Source: Gulosibacter massiliensis (GTDB lineage Bacteria; Actinomycetota; Actinomycetes; Actinomycetales; Microbacteriaceae). Taken from it: a DNA stretch of 55,653 nt. Position 1 is the stretch's first letter, and the number at the start of each line of letters is the position of its first letter. The notes below the pieces were generated by a model. It was not told the origin of the DNA. It was given only the letters and a program-made list of their open reading frames with translations, and searched no databases. This document shows positions 18,052 to 26,901 of the stretch, in pieces. The stretch is taken from positions 1-55,653 of the forward strand of contig CAMFDU010000004.1 in the NCBI GenBank assembly GCA_945949175.1, in the 5' to 3' direction. Both the position numbers and the translations under genes were made by a program.

Positions 18052-19392
18052 CTAGGGCAGAAGTCGATTTGGTCCTCGGAAAAGATATGTCGTCTCGCGG
18101 ATGGACGGCAACCCAAGAAGCAACATGAGGAAACGGGCGAGGCCCATTCCGAAACCGCCGTGTGGAGGAACCCCGTGGCGGAAGAAGTCTAGGTAGAAGT
18201 CGAGCTCTTCGGGGTCGAGTCCCTTGTCTTTTGCCTGGGCGGTAAGAACGTCAATGCGGTGCTCGCGTTGAGCGCCCGTCGAGATCTCGGTTCCGTTGTA
18301 GAGAAGGTCGTACGAGTTTGTGAGGTTTGAGTCGCCCTCGTGCCGCATGTGATAAAAAGGGCGAATCGACGTGAAGTAATCGGTGACGAACACGAAGTCA
18401 TGACCGAACGTTTCCTTGACATGCGCCGATAACTGACGTTCGCCTTCCGGGTCGAGGTCGCCGTCGGCACGAGGAACGGTATAGCCGCGCGCCTTCAAGA
18501 TCTCGTGAGCCTCGGCTAGCGGGATGCGCGGGAACGGGGTCGCGGGGGGCGTGACGACCACCCCATAGGCTGATTCGACCTGCGGGCCGAGCTTCTCGGC
18601 GACCGCGGCGAGACCAGCGACGATGACCGACTCGTGCATCGCCATGACATCCTCGTGGGAATCGACCCACGACATCTCGGCGTCAATCGAGGTGAACTCG
18701 GTTGCGTGGCGTGAGGTGAACGACGGGTCCGCGCGAAAGGCGGGGGCAATCTCGAAAACCGCACCGAAACCGGCGGGCTGCGCCATCTGCTTGAAGAACT
18801 GCGGGCTCTGGGCGAGGTAAGCGGTCGTCTCGAAGTATTCCATCTCGAACAACTCGGCTCGCGACTCGGATGCGCTCGCCATCAATTTCGGGGTGTGGAT
18901 TTCGATAAAACCGTTGTCAACCCACCACGTGCGCATTGCGTGTTCGAAAACGGTCTGAACACGGAAGATCAGGTTCGCCTCGGGGCGACGAAGATCGAGG
19001 AAACGCCAGTCGAGACGCTTGTCGATGCTCGAGTCATCGGCGATGGGAGGTTCCGGTTGAGCCTCGGCGACAACTTCGATTGCCAAAATCTTGACCTCAA
19101 GCCCACCGAGTTTGACACGCTCGTCGTGCGCCAGCTGGCCGGTCACCCGGATGAATGTGCCGGCGTTGAGAGTTCCGATAAGTTCCGTGAGAGCGAGCCG
19201 CTCGGCTGAATCAGCGATCTCGGGATCGACCTCGCGGACCGCCTTGGTGACGAGCTGAACCGCGCCCGTTTCGTCGCGCAGGATGACGAACTGGACAGCC
19301 TTTTGGTCGCGAACGGTGTCAACCCACCCCGCCACAACGACGTCACCATCGGCGAGAGCGGATAGGGACGCAACGGTTGAACGAGTGACCAT
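18052..19392 (-). CDS. aspS: Archaeal-type aspartyl-tRNA synthetase (Asp-tRNA(Asn)-type)
   Basis: The product is 446 residues from ATG 19392, preceded by TGGGG; the longer ORF-track start at 19422 lacks a ribosome-binding site. An OB-fold anticodon-binding domain (about 15-115) leads into a class II catalytic core with FRADPSFTSRH, GTEISTGAQREHR and GFGMGLARFLMLLLG. The roughly 100-residue GAD insertion and the C-terminal extension of normal bacterial AspRS (near 590 residues) are missing, so it is the archaeal/eukaryotic type. Such enzymes can be non-discriminating and depend on GatCAB to finish Asn-tRNA; the specificity residues are not clear enough here to decide. Confidence 0.93.
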   Translation of the reverse strand: MVTRSTVASLSALADGDVVVAGWVDTVRDQKAVQFVILRDETGAVQLVTKAVREVDPEIADSAERLALTELIGTLNAGTFIRVTGQLAHDERVKLGGLEVKILAIEVVAEAQPEPPIADDSSIDKRLDWRFLDLRRPEANLIFRVQTVFEHAMRTWWVDNGFIEIHTPKLMASASESRAELFEMEYFETTAYLAQSPQFFKQMAQPAGFGAVFEIAPAFRADPSFTSRHATEFTSIDAEMSWVDSHEDVMAMHESVIVAGLAAVAEKLGPQVESAYGVVVTPPATPFPRIPLAEAHEILKARGYTVPRADGDLDPEGERQLSAHVKETFGHDFVFVTDYFTSIRPFYHMRHEGDSNLTNSYDLLYNGTEISTGAQREHRIDVLTAQAKDKGLDPEELDFYLDFFRHGVPPHGGFGMGLARFLMLLLGLPSIRETTYLFRGPNRLLP

Positions 19393-19434
19393 AATCCCCA
19401 GCGTAGCGGGCGAGCTGCCCATAGTTTGCGCGGT

Positions 19435-19440
19435 TACAAT
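19435..19440 (+). promoter_or_regulatory. -10 element of the cytochrome c maturation operon
   Basis: TACAAT is followed by seven bases and GTG 19448. It matches five of six bases of the consensus. This implies a leaderless transcript for the first gene of the histidine phosphatase-TlpA-ccdA-resB-ccsB operon. Confidence 0.6.
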
Positions 19441-19447
19441 CGAAAGC

Positions 19448-20080
19448 GTGACAGCCGAACGGGTTCATCTCGTGCGCCACGGTGAGGTGAATAACCCCGA
19501 TGGCGTTCTATACGAGCGTCTGCCGAACTTCGGACTGACCGAAAACGGCCGAACACTCGCCGAATCGGCGGTTAGGCACGTGCCTCTCGACACCATTTCG
19601 GCGCTCATTGTGAGCCCGCTTCAGCGTGCGCGCGAATCGATGGAGCCGTGGGAGACCGCCACCGGATTGACCGCAACCGTCGACGATCGCGTGATCGAGC
19701 CGTGGAATGAATTCCGCGGTCTGCGACTCGACGGCGGACGATCCCTTTTGTCGCGACCAGACCTCTGGAAATTCCTGGCGAACCCGGTCCGTCCGTCGTG
19801 GGGCGAACCGTATCGTGACATCGCTCAGCGCATGTTGGCAGCGATGCGGGATGCGGTCGACTCGGTGGATGGCGGTGACGTTGTGATTGTCTCGCACCAG
19901 TTGCCTATCTGGATGGTGCAGCGCGCAATGTCTGACAAGCCGTTGGCGCATTGGCCCGGAACTCGACGCTGTTCATTATCGTCGGTCACGTCATTCCAGG
20001 TTCACCCCGCGGATTTCGTCGAATACGACTATCGCGAAGCAACCGACATCGACCGCGCGGTGGATTCGGGGGCGGTGTGA
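19448..20080 (+). CDS. Histidine phosphatase family protein
   Basis: The product is 210 residues from GTG 19448; the ORF-track start at 19283 lies within aspS. The phosphohistidine motif LVRHGEV is near the N-terminus, SPLQRARE carries the second arginine, and VSHQLPIW supplies the late catalytic histidine. Substrates of this family range from phosphosugars to phosphoproteins and cannot be assigned. It opens an operon, overlapping the TlpA gene by GTGA. The same gene precedes resA/tlpA-ccdA-resB-ccsB in many actinobacteria, which suggests a link to that locus. Confidence 0.88.
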   Translation: MTAERVHLVRHGEVNNPDGVLYERLPNFGLTENGRTLAESAVRHVPLDTISALIVSPLQRARESMEPWETATGLTATVDDRVIEPWNEFRGLRLDGGRSLLSRPDLWKFLANPVRPSWGEPYRDIAQRMLAAMRDAVDSVDGGDVVIVSHQLPIWMVQRAMSDKPLAHWPGTRRCSLSSVTSFQVHPADFVEYDYREATDIDRAVDSGAV

Positions 20081-20667
20081 AGCGCCTGGTCGTCGCACTG
20101 AGCCTTGCGACTTCCCTTGTTCTACTTGGCGGATGCGCCTCGAACGACCCGCTTGCCAACCAGGTCACCGAGGACGACTACACCTCGTCGGACGGGTCGA
20201 TCACGGAACTCGCGCTGAGCAACCGCGACGAACCTATTTTGTTTGAGTCGTCGAACACGACGAACGACTCGACAATCCGTTCGAGCGATTACGTCGGCTC
20301 GGTGGTCATCGTCAACTTCTGGTTTGCGGCCTGCCCGCCCTGTCGTTTCGAAGCGCCCGATTTGGCGGAACTCGCGGCCCAATATGCCGATCGAGAGGTT
20401 CAGTTTCTCGGAGTCAATGTCTACGACGATGTCGCGGTGGCGAATTCCTTCGAGCGCGATTTCGACATCCCCTACCCCAGCATTCTCGACGCGGACACGG
20501 GGGAAGTCCGACTCGCTTTCGCCGGACAACTTCCGCCCAACGGCGTCCCGACGACCATCATCATCGACCGCCAGGGTCGCGTCGCGTCACGCCTTTCCGG
20601 TGCAATCCTCGACCGCGCCGTGTTCGAAGAGATGATTGAATCGGTTCTCGCGGAGCCCACCCAGTGA
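20077..20667 (+). CDS. Thioredoxin-like lipoprotein (TlpA/ResA type)
   Basis: The product is 196 residues from GTG 20077. A lipoprotein signal ends at LLGGC with Cys20 as lipidation site. The thioredoxin fold has CPPC at residues 86-89 (preceded by NFWFAA) and the cis-proline loop GVPTT. It is predicted to sit outside the membrane and reduce apocytochrome c cysteines before haem attachment, receiving electrons from CcdA, the next gene, which it overlaps by GTGA. The ORF-track start at 19951 is an upstream read-through. Confidence 0.92.
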   Translation: MKRLVVALSLATSLVLLGGCASNDPLANQVTEDDYTSSDGSITELALSNRDEPILFESSNTTNDSTIRSSDYVGSVVIVNFWFAACPPCRFEAPDLAELAAQYADREVQFLGVNVYDDVAVANSFERDFDIPYPSILDADTGEVRLAFAGQLPPNGVPTTIIIDRQGRVASRLSGAILDRAVFEEMIESVLAEPTQ

Positions 20668-21413
20668 ACGGAACCGTCGGTGAAATCGTGTTCTCGGGCG
20701 ATCTTGTCGTCGCTCTGCCCATCGCGTTTCTCGCGGGACTGATCGCGTTTTTGTCGCCGTGCATCGTTCCATTGATTCCCGGATACATCGCCTATGTCTC
20801 AGGGTTCACCATCACCGCCGACCCCACTCCCTCGGATCGGCGTCGAGTGATCGCAGGGATTCTCGGGTTCGTCGGCGGCATGGGTGTTGTCTTTATCGCC
20901 CTGTCGATTTTCTTTGGCACCCTCGGGCTTCTGTTGTTGCCCTACCTGGACATCGTGTTGCGCGTTTCCGGCGTAATTCTGATTGTTCTCGGAGTAGTTT
21001 TCGCGGGGGGAATACCCGCGTTACAGCGTGACTTTATCCCGAGATGGAAAACCCGTGCCGGAGTGTGGGGCTCACCGTTCCTTGGAATGGTCTTCGCACT
21101 GGGGTGGGTCCCCTGTGTCGGGCCGACGCTCGTTGCTGTTCAGACTCTCGCGTTCGGGACGCAAGACCCCGCGCGGGCCGCGGTGCTAGGGGTTGCGTAC
21201 TGGCTGGGGCTCGCTCTGCCGTTTGTATTCGTCGCACTTTTGCTGGGTCGGGTCCTTCCCGCCCTGGCTTGGGTTCGCCGCAACATCGCCGTCATCAACA
21301 TCGCTGGAGGTTCGCTGCTCGTTCTCATCGGAATCCTCATGGTTGTCGGAATCTGGCGTGAATTCTTGTCATGGTCGGGGGTGTTTCTGAGTGGCTTCCC
21401 GTCGATTCTCTGA
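20664..21413 (+). CDS. ccdA: Cytochrome c biogenesis protein CcdA
   Basis: The 249-residue polytopic membrane protein has six predicted spans. The two transporter cysteines stand in FLSPCIVPLIPGY (first span) and GWVPCVGPTL (fourth span). It carries reducing equivalents from cytoplasmic thioredoxin across the membrane to the TlpA-like protein. It overlaps its upstream neighbour by 4 bp and resB by 23 bp. Confidence 0.95.
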   Translation: MNGTVGEIVFSGDLVVALPIAFLAGLIAFLSPCIVPLIPGYIAYVSGFTITADPTPSDRRRVIAGILGFVGGMGVVFIALSIFFGTLGLLLLPYLDIVLRVSGVILIVLGVVFAGGIPALQRDFIPRWKTRAGVWGSPFLGMVFALGWVPCVGPTLVAVQTLAFGTQDPARAAVLGVAYWLGLALPFVFVALLLGRVLPALAWVRRNIAVINIAGGSLLVLIGILMVVGIWREFLSWSGVFLSGFPSIL

Positions 21414-23040
21414 GCCGGGCGCGTTGCAGCCGGTGGACCTCGCGGATGCAACGAGTGATTTTGATTCGCCCGACGCCCCGCGCAAAAACCGGCTCGATGC
21501 ACCGATTCGTGGGCCCAAGCTGGGTCCATTCGAGTTCCTTCGCTGGGGGTGGCGTGTCCTTACCTCGATGCGGACCGCAATCATCCTGATGGTGTTGTTG
21601 GCGTTCGCATCGATTCCCGGGTCGCTCGTTCCACAACGATCCTCTGACCCCAACGGAGTCATCGTCTTTCGCAACGCGGACCCCGAGTTGTTCGCCGTGT
21701 ACGACTCGTTCCAACTGTTCGACACATTCTCCTCGGTGTGGTTCTCGTCGATCTATGTGTTGTTATTCGTGTCGCTCATCGGCTGCATTTTGCCACGGTC
21801 CCTGCACCACTGGCGAATTTTGCGCGCCGAACCTGCCGAGTCACCCGACAATTGGACGCGGTTGCCCTTCCGCCGCGACGAACTCGCAACCGGTGGAGTG
21901 GGCGCGGCTCTTTCGCGGGCCGAGTCGTCGCTTCGGCGAGCGCGTTACCGAGTGGTCCGCGACGGCTCGGGAATCCGCGCCGAGTTCGGATACCTGCGTG
22001 AAACCGGGAACCTGGTGTTTCACATTGCTTTGGTCGTCATTCTTGTCACCCTCGTGGTGACGGGTGGCTACGGTTGGAACGGTCAGCGGGTCATCGTCGA
22101 GGGACAGACGTTCACGAACCAGCTCGCATCATTCGACACCTTCAACCCGGGCGCGTGGTTTTCCGAAGCACAACTCGAGCCTTACGGCGTCTCGCTGAGG
22201 TCGTTCACCGCCGGGTACAACCAGCGGTCGCCCGACGACCCGTGGGTCCCGATTGACTTCACCGCAGAGCTTACGGTGACCGACGACAACGGCACCTCGG
22301 ACGCGACGCTCAAGGTGAACGAGCCACTCGCGGTCGGGAATTCCCAGATGTATCTTTTGGGGAACGGCTATGCGCCCATCATCACCGTGCGAGACCCCGA
22401 CGGTGTCGTCGTGTTCGAGCAACCCGTCGTGTTCCTCAGCCAGGATTCGAACCTGACCAGTGTCGGCGTTGTCAAGGTGCCCGACGGTCTGTCCGAGCAG
22501 GTTGGGATGCAAGGGTTCTTCTACCCCTCTGCGGTGGAACTGGATTCTGGGGCATTGGCCTCAAACAACCCCGAACCCACCAACCCGGCTGTCACGTTCA
22601 ACATCTACACCGGCGATCTCGGGCTTGACTCGGGACAAACTGCGAACGTTTTCCAACTTCCGACCGAAGACCTCACGCTGATCGCGGGGCGCAACACGGG
22701 AGTTGACGTCGTGCTGACCCCGGGCGACGTGTTCACCCTCCCCGACGGTCTCGGTTCTGTCGAGTTCTCTGGACTGCGCCGGTTCATCGGAGTAGAGATT
22801 CGCCACGACGCAACGCAATCTGGAGTCGCTTTTGGTGCCTTCTTTGCCATCGCTGGTTTGCTTGCGTCATTGGGAACGCGCCGTCGTCGCGTGTGGATTC
22901 GAGTCGCCGGATCCGGCCGCACCCCGAAGCTCGAGTGGGGCGGGATGGCCCGAGGCGATGATCCGCGTCTTGAGGTAGTTCTCGACAAACTCGTCGAGCG
23001 ATCGCGCCCCATCGAGCCCGATAAACTAGGGACAAAATGA
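21391..23040 (+). CDS. resB: ResB-like cytochrome c biogenesis protein
   Basis: This 549-residue subunit of the system II haem lyase has an N-terminal hydrophilic part. Membrane spans follow (starting RTAIILMVLLAFASIPGSLVPQ), then a large extracytoplasmic domain at about 220-460, and a last span near 470-490. ResB and CcsB export haem and ligate it to apocytochrome c. The GTG start has a GGGGGTG site 7 bases upstream and lies within the end of ccdA. It joins ccsB by an ATGA overlap. Confidence 0.92.
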   Translation: MASRRFSEPGALQPVDLADATSDFDSPDAPRKNRLDAPIRGPKLGPFEFLRWGWRVLTSMRTAIILMVLLAFASIPGSLVPQRSSDPNGVIVFRNADPELFAVYDSFQLFDTFSSVWFSSIYVLLFVSLIGCILPRSLHHWRILRAEPAESPDNWTRLPFRRDELATGGVGAALSRAESSLRRARYRVVRDGSGIRAEFGYLRETGNLVFHIALVVILVTLVVTGGYGWNGQRVIVEGQTFTNQLASFDTFNPGAWFSEAQLEPYGVSLRSFTAGYNQRSPDDPWVPIDFTAELTVTDDNGTSDATLKVNEPLAVGNSQMYLLGNGYAPIITVRDPDGVVVFEQPVVFLSQDSNLTSVGVVKVPDGLSEQVGMQGFFYPSAVELDSGALASNNPEPTNPAVTFNIYTGDLGLDSGQTANVFQLPTEDLTLIAGRNTGVDVVLTPGDVFTLPDGLGSVEFSGLRRFIGVEIRHDATQSGVAFGAFFAIAGLLASLGTRRRRVWIRVAGSGRTPKLEWGGMARGDDPRLEVVLDKLVERSRPIEPDKLGTK

Positions 23041-23915
23041 ACTACGACCTCGAATCAATTTCGCTCGTTTCGACGTATTCCGCGATGGCGGTCTACGCAC
23101 TCTCTTTCATCCTCTTTACCGTTGACCTCGCTGGTCGAGCCGCCACCGAGGGGCAATCCAAACCGACGCGTTGGTTGCGCGCGGCGATGGCGCTTCTCAC
23201 CCTTGGGTGGTTGGTCCATGTTGTCGCCGTGGTGACGCGAGCCATTTCGGCCAACCGGGTCCCATGGGCGAACATGTACGAATTCGGTCTCACAGCGACC
23301 GCAGTTTTGGTCGCTGTGTTCCTCGGTGTCACGTTCTGGCGCGACATTCGATACGTCGGTGCGTTTATCTCGGGTTTCGCTTTGCTCGCGTTGGGGATTG
23401 TCACGGTCAATTTCTATGTCACGGTCGTCCCTTTGCCTCCCGCACTGCAGGGCTACTGGCTCATCATTCACGTCTGTGTCGCCGTGCTCTCGACCGGGTT
23501 TTTTGCAACGGGGGCTGCGCTGTCCGCTGCGCAACTATTACAAGAATCCCGCGAAGAAGGAAAACTACAGGGGCATTCGTGGCGTTTCCTGTCCGCGTTC
23601 CCGTCGTCGGCCGAACTCGAGGCGCTCGCCTACCGAATTCTTGTCATCGGATTCGTTTTCTGGACATTCACCCTTGTCGCCGGCGCAATTTGGGCGCAAC
23701 GCGCGTGGGGTCGTTATTGGGGTTGGGACACCAAAGAGGTGTGGACGTTCATCATCTGGACGCTGTTCGCCGGATACATTCATGCCCGCGCAACTCGCGG
23801 TTGGCGCGGTCGCCCCGCGGCAATCTTGAGTCTGATCGGATTCGGTGCGGTCGTCTTCAACTACTCGATCGTCAACATTTTCTTCAAGGGCCTCCACGCC
23901 TATTCGGGGCTCTAA
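23037..23915 (+). CDS. ccsB: CcsB/CcsA-type cytochrome c biogenesis protein
   Basis: The 292-residue multispan protein carries the haem-binding WWD-type motif, WGWDTKEVWTF, near residue 235. It is the haem-handling partner of ResB. It is the last gene of the operon, and its TAA overlaps the convergent menC stop within CTAA. Confidence 0.95.
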   Translation: MNYDLESISLVSTYSAMAVYALSFILFTVDLAGRAATEGQSKPTRWLRAAMALLTLGWLVHVVAVVTRAISANRVPWANMYEFGLTATAVLVAVFLGVTFWRDIRYVGAFISGFALLALGIVTVNFYVTVVPLPPALQGYWLIIHVCVAVLSTGFFATGAALSAAQLLQESREEGKLQGHSWRFLSAFPSSAELEALAYRILVIGFVFWTFTLVAGAIWAQRAWGRYWGWDTKEVWTFIIWTLFAGYIHARATRGWRGRPAAILSLIGFGAVVFNYSIVNIFFKGLHAYSGL

Positions 23916-24901
23916 AGCAACTCGAGGCACCGGGCGGCCCGCTCACGCCACCATTTCTCGCGCTCGGGACTGACGCGCAGTTCGTCGGCCGCTTTGTCAT
24001 CGACAATTCTGTGCGCCGCCGCGACGGCTCCAACAGCGGCGCTCGGGGCGAGAACATCCCGCTCGAACAGCACGTTGGTCGCGAGGCCGCAGTCGTAATC
24101 TAGATGTTCGATTCGCCGAGCAAGGTCAAACGACGCTTCCAAGCCGATCGACGACTCCAACGCGCTCGAGACAACCACGGGGAGGCCCGCCTCGTCGATG
24201 AGGGTGAGTGCGCGGCGAACGCCGCCGAGAGGCGCAACCTTGATCACGAGGATGTCGGCAGCTCCTGCGCGAGCGACCGCAAGAGGGTCGCTAGCTTTTC
24301 GAACGCTTTCGTCGGCGGCGATGAGTATCCCCATGCGGTGCACTCGTCCGCGCAGATCGACAAGTTCCGGAACCGTGGCACACGGCTGCTCGACGTATTC
24401 CACGTCGAAGGTTTCCAGCGCGCGGATGGCGTGCTCGGCCTCGTCCACCGTCCACCCGCCATTCGCATCGATGCGCACTCGACCAGCGTCACCCACAAAT
24501 TCACGGGCTGCTGCGACGCGTGCGACGTCGTCCGCGAGCGTCTGTCCCGGCTCGGCGACCTTCACCTTGACGGTGCGAAAATCACCGAATCGTTCGAGAA
24601 TCTGAGCGACATTCGAAGCAGGAACTGCGGGAAGGGTGGCGTTCGATCGCACGACGTCACGAAACACCGGCCGCTCGTCGACACTCGGAAGTTGGTTCCA
24701 GGCCTGTTCGATTGCGCACGCCAGCCACGGGGCGGACTCGGCGTCATCGTATTCGGGGAACGCGGCGAACTCGCCCCATGTGCCCATCGGTGATGCGATG
24801 AGCATCGTCTCACGTACGTCGAGACCGCGAAACCGTGTCCGCATCGGAAGCGCCACGACACGCACGTTCGCGAGAAGTTCGTCGACGGTGGGAACCCTCA
24901 T
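23912..24901 (-). CDS. menC: o-Succinylbenzoate synthase
   Basis: The 329-residue enolase-superfamily enzyme dehydrates SHCHC to o-succinylbenzoate in menaquinone synthesis. Conserved catalytic pieces are the KVK pair near residue 138, metal ligands in RIDANGGW and EYVEQP, and the later VIKVAPLGG lysine. The start fits TATGTT-N6-ATG. It is divergent from menB across 36 bp. Confidence 0.93.
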   Translation of the reverse strand: MRVPTVDELLANVRVVALPMRTRFRGLDVRETMLIASPMGTWGEFAAFPEYDDAESAPWLACAIEQAWNQLPSVDERPVFRDVVRSNATLPAVPASNVAQILERFGDFRTVKVKVAEPGQTLADDVARVAAAREFVGDAGRVRIDANGGWTVDEAEHAIRALETFDVEYVEQPCATVPELVDLRGRVHRMGILIAADESVRKASDPLAVARAGAADILVIKVAPLGGVRRALTLIDEAGLPVVVSSALESSIGLEASFDLARRIEHLDYDCGLATNVLFERDVLAPSAAVGAVAAAHRIVDDKAADELRVSPEREKWWRERAARCLELL

Positions 24902-24907
24902 GACTCA

Positions 24908-24929
24908 AACATATCCGTGAAGTTATAGC
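24908..24929. promoter_or_regulatory. Back-to-back leaderless -10 elements for menC and menB
   Basis: The minus strand has TATGTT six bases before the menC ATG. The plus strand has TATAGC eight bases before the menB ATG. The whole divergent region is only 36 bp, so the two promoters must largely share DNA and probably affect each other. Confidence 0.5.
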
Positions 24930-24937
24930 CTGAACGT

Positions 24938-25849
24938 ATGACAAATTCCGTCAGCGACCTCTTTGATTCAACTCAATGGACCGTTGTGCCCGGATTCGAG
25001 GGGCTGACCGATGTGACGTATCACCAGTCAGCAGATCATGGCATTGCTCGAATCGCGTTCAATCGACCCGAGGTGCGCAACGCGTTCCGGCCTCATACCG
25101 TCGACGAGTTGTATCGCGCGCTCGATGACGCGCGCCTCAACCCCCGGCTCGGTGTCGTTCTGCTCACGGGGAATGGCCCCAGCGCCAAAGACGGCGGCTG
25201 GGCGTTTTGTTCCGGTGGCGACCAGCGCGTGCGCGGCACGGACGGTTACAAGTACGCCAACGGCGAGACCGCCGACACAATCGACGCGGCTCGCAGCGGT
25301 CGGTTGCACATCCTCGAGGTGCAGCGACTGATTCGGTTTATGCCCAAGGTCGTCATTGCTCTTGTTCCGGGTTGGGCAGCCGGGGGCGGACACTCCCTCC
25401 ACGTCGTCTGCGATCTTTCTGTCGCGAGCCGTGAAAACGCCCGTTTCAAACAAACCGATGCGACGGTTGGCTCGTTCGACGCGGGGTACGGCAGCGCCTA
25501 TTTCGCCCGCCAGGTCGGGCAGAAGTTCGCGCGCGAGGTGTTCTTCCTCGCCGACGAATACGACGCCGAACGCGCGCACCAGATGGGTGCGGTCAACGCG
25601 GTCGTCCCCCACGCGGAACTCGAAGTGACGGGAATCAGCTGGGCGCGAAAAATTCTGGCGCAGAGTCCGACCGCGATTCGGATGCTCAAGTTTGCGTTCA
25701 ACGCGGTGGATGACGGACTGGTCGGTCAGCAGGTTTTCGCCGGCGAAGCGACGCGGCTCGCCTACGGAACGGACGAAGCGGTTGAGGGCCGAGACGCCTT
25801 CCTCGAGAAGCGTGACCCAGAGTGGGGCGCCTTCCCCTGGCAGATCTGA
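24938..25849 (+). CDS. menB: 1,4-Dihydroxy-2-naphthoyl-CoA synthase
   Basis: The 303-residue crotonase-fold enzyme closes the second ring of the naphthoquinone from OSB-CoA. CSGGDQRVRG and the oxyanion-hole stretch PGWAAGGGHSLH are present, as are TDATVGSFDAGYGS and the MenB-type C-terminus WGAFPWQI. It is followed after 2 bp by menE. Confidence 0.95.
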   Translation: MTNSVSDLFDSTQWTVVPGFEGLTDVTYHQSADHGIARIAFNRPEVRNAFRPHTVDELYRALDDARLNPRLGVVLLTGNGPSAKDGGWAFCSGGDQRVRGTDGYKYANGETADTIDAARSGRLHILEVQRLIRFMPKVVIALVPGWAAGGGHSLHVVCDLSVASRENARFKQTDATVGSFDAGYGSAYFARQVGQKFAREVFFLADEYDAERAHQMGAVNAVVPHAELEVTGISWARKILAQSPTAIRMLKFAFNAVDDGLVGQQVFAGEATRLAYGTDEAVEGRDAFLEKRDPEWGAFPWQI

Positions 25850-25851
25850 CC

Positions 25852-26892
25852 GTGTCACCTGCGAGTATTCCCAAACACGAACTCGAGCCAATTCGAGACG
25901 CGTTGATCAACGGAATCACGGTTGAATCAAGCGGTTCGACATCGCGACCGAAACACGTGCGCATCTCAGGCTCTGCCTTGATCGCCTCGGCCCGAGCCAC
26001 GTCCGGCGCCGTCGGTGAGGGTGGGTGGGTTCTCGCCCTTCCTCTGTCGTACATCGCTGGGATTATGGTCGTGGCCCGAACGCTGGTCGACGACACGCCT
26101 CTCGTCGATGCTCGGCGGGAACCTTTCGACCCGCGCATGTTCACCCGGATAGTCGGTGAACTTCCCCCGGGCACCTGGTTCAGCGCACTCGTCCCCGCAC
26201 AACTCCTCCGGTTGGTCGATTTCGCCGAGGGGGACATCAGCGCACGTGACGCGCTCCGACGCCTCGATCGAATTCTTGTCGGAGGACAAGCGACCCCCGA
26301 GAGGCTGATCGCTCGGGCCACCGGGCTCGGACTTAACGTCACGCGAACCTACGGTTCGGCCGAAACCGCGGGCGGAGTCGTTTATGACGGGCGTCCTATC
26401 GGTGACACGCTTATCCGCATCTCGTCCAACGACCGAATCGAACTCTCGTCGTCGAGTCTGGCCGACGAATACGTTGGCGACCCGGATCTCACCGAGTCTA
26501 GTTTCGTCGTGGACGAAGGTGGCGTGCGGTGGTGGCGCACGACGGACCTGGGTTCCGTGACCGACGGGGTTCTCGCTGTGCACGGTCGAGCCGACGACAT
26601 AATCATCACGGGCGGCATCAAAGTATCGCTCGCGGACATCGATCGAGTTCTCGTTAACGCCGGATTCGACGCCGTCGCAACCTGGTTTGATGACGAGGCC
26701 TGGGGCCAGGTCCCAGCAGTAGTGTCAACGTCGACACTCGATCGCGACGCCATCCGTTCGTTGATTGAAACGACGCTGTCGAAAGAGTCGCGTCCATATC
26801 GTTTCGTTACCGTTGACGAGATTCCGCGACTGGATTCGGGCAAAATCGACCGACGTGCCGTTCGCGCCCTCGTCGAGCACCCACAAACGTAG
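25852..26892 (+). CDS. menE: o-Succinylbenzoate-CoA ligase
   Basis: The product is 346 residues from GTG 25852, just after the menB stop; the ORF-track start lies inside menB. It is a short acyl-adenylate enzyme. The P-loop SSGSTSRPKH is at about residue 25, TYGSAETAGG supplies the A5 motif, and the hinge plus C-terminal lysine region is DSGKID. The N-terminal part of the larger ANL enzymes is missing, as is usual for actinobacterial MenE. It activates o-succinylbenzoate for MenB. Confidence 0.9.
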   Translation: MSPASIPKHELEPIRDALINGITVESSGSTSRPKHVRISGSALIASARATSGAVGEGGWVLALPLSYIAGIMVVARTLVDDTPLVDARREPFDPRMFTRIVGELPPGTWFSALVPAQLLRLVDFAEGDISARDALRRLDRILVGGQATPERLIARATGLGLNVTRTYGSAETAGGVVYDGRPIGDTLIRISSNDRIELSSSSLADEYVGDPDLTESSFVVDEGGVRWWRTTDLGSVTDGVLAVHGRADDIIITGGIKVSLADIDRVLVNAGFDAVATWFDDEAWGQVPAVVSTSTLDRDAIRSLIETTLSKESRPYRFVTVDEIPRLDSGKIDRRAVRALVEHPQT

Positions 26893-26901
26893 AATTGCCC
26901 C

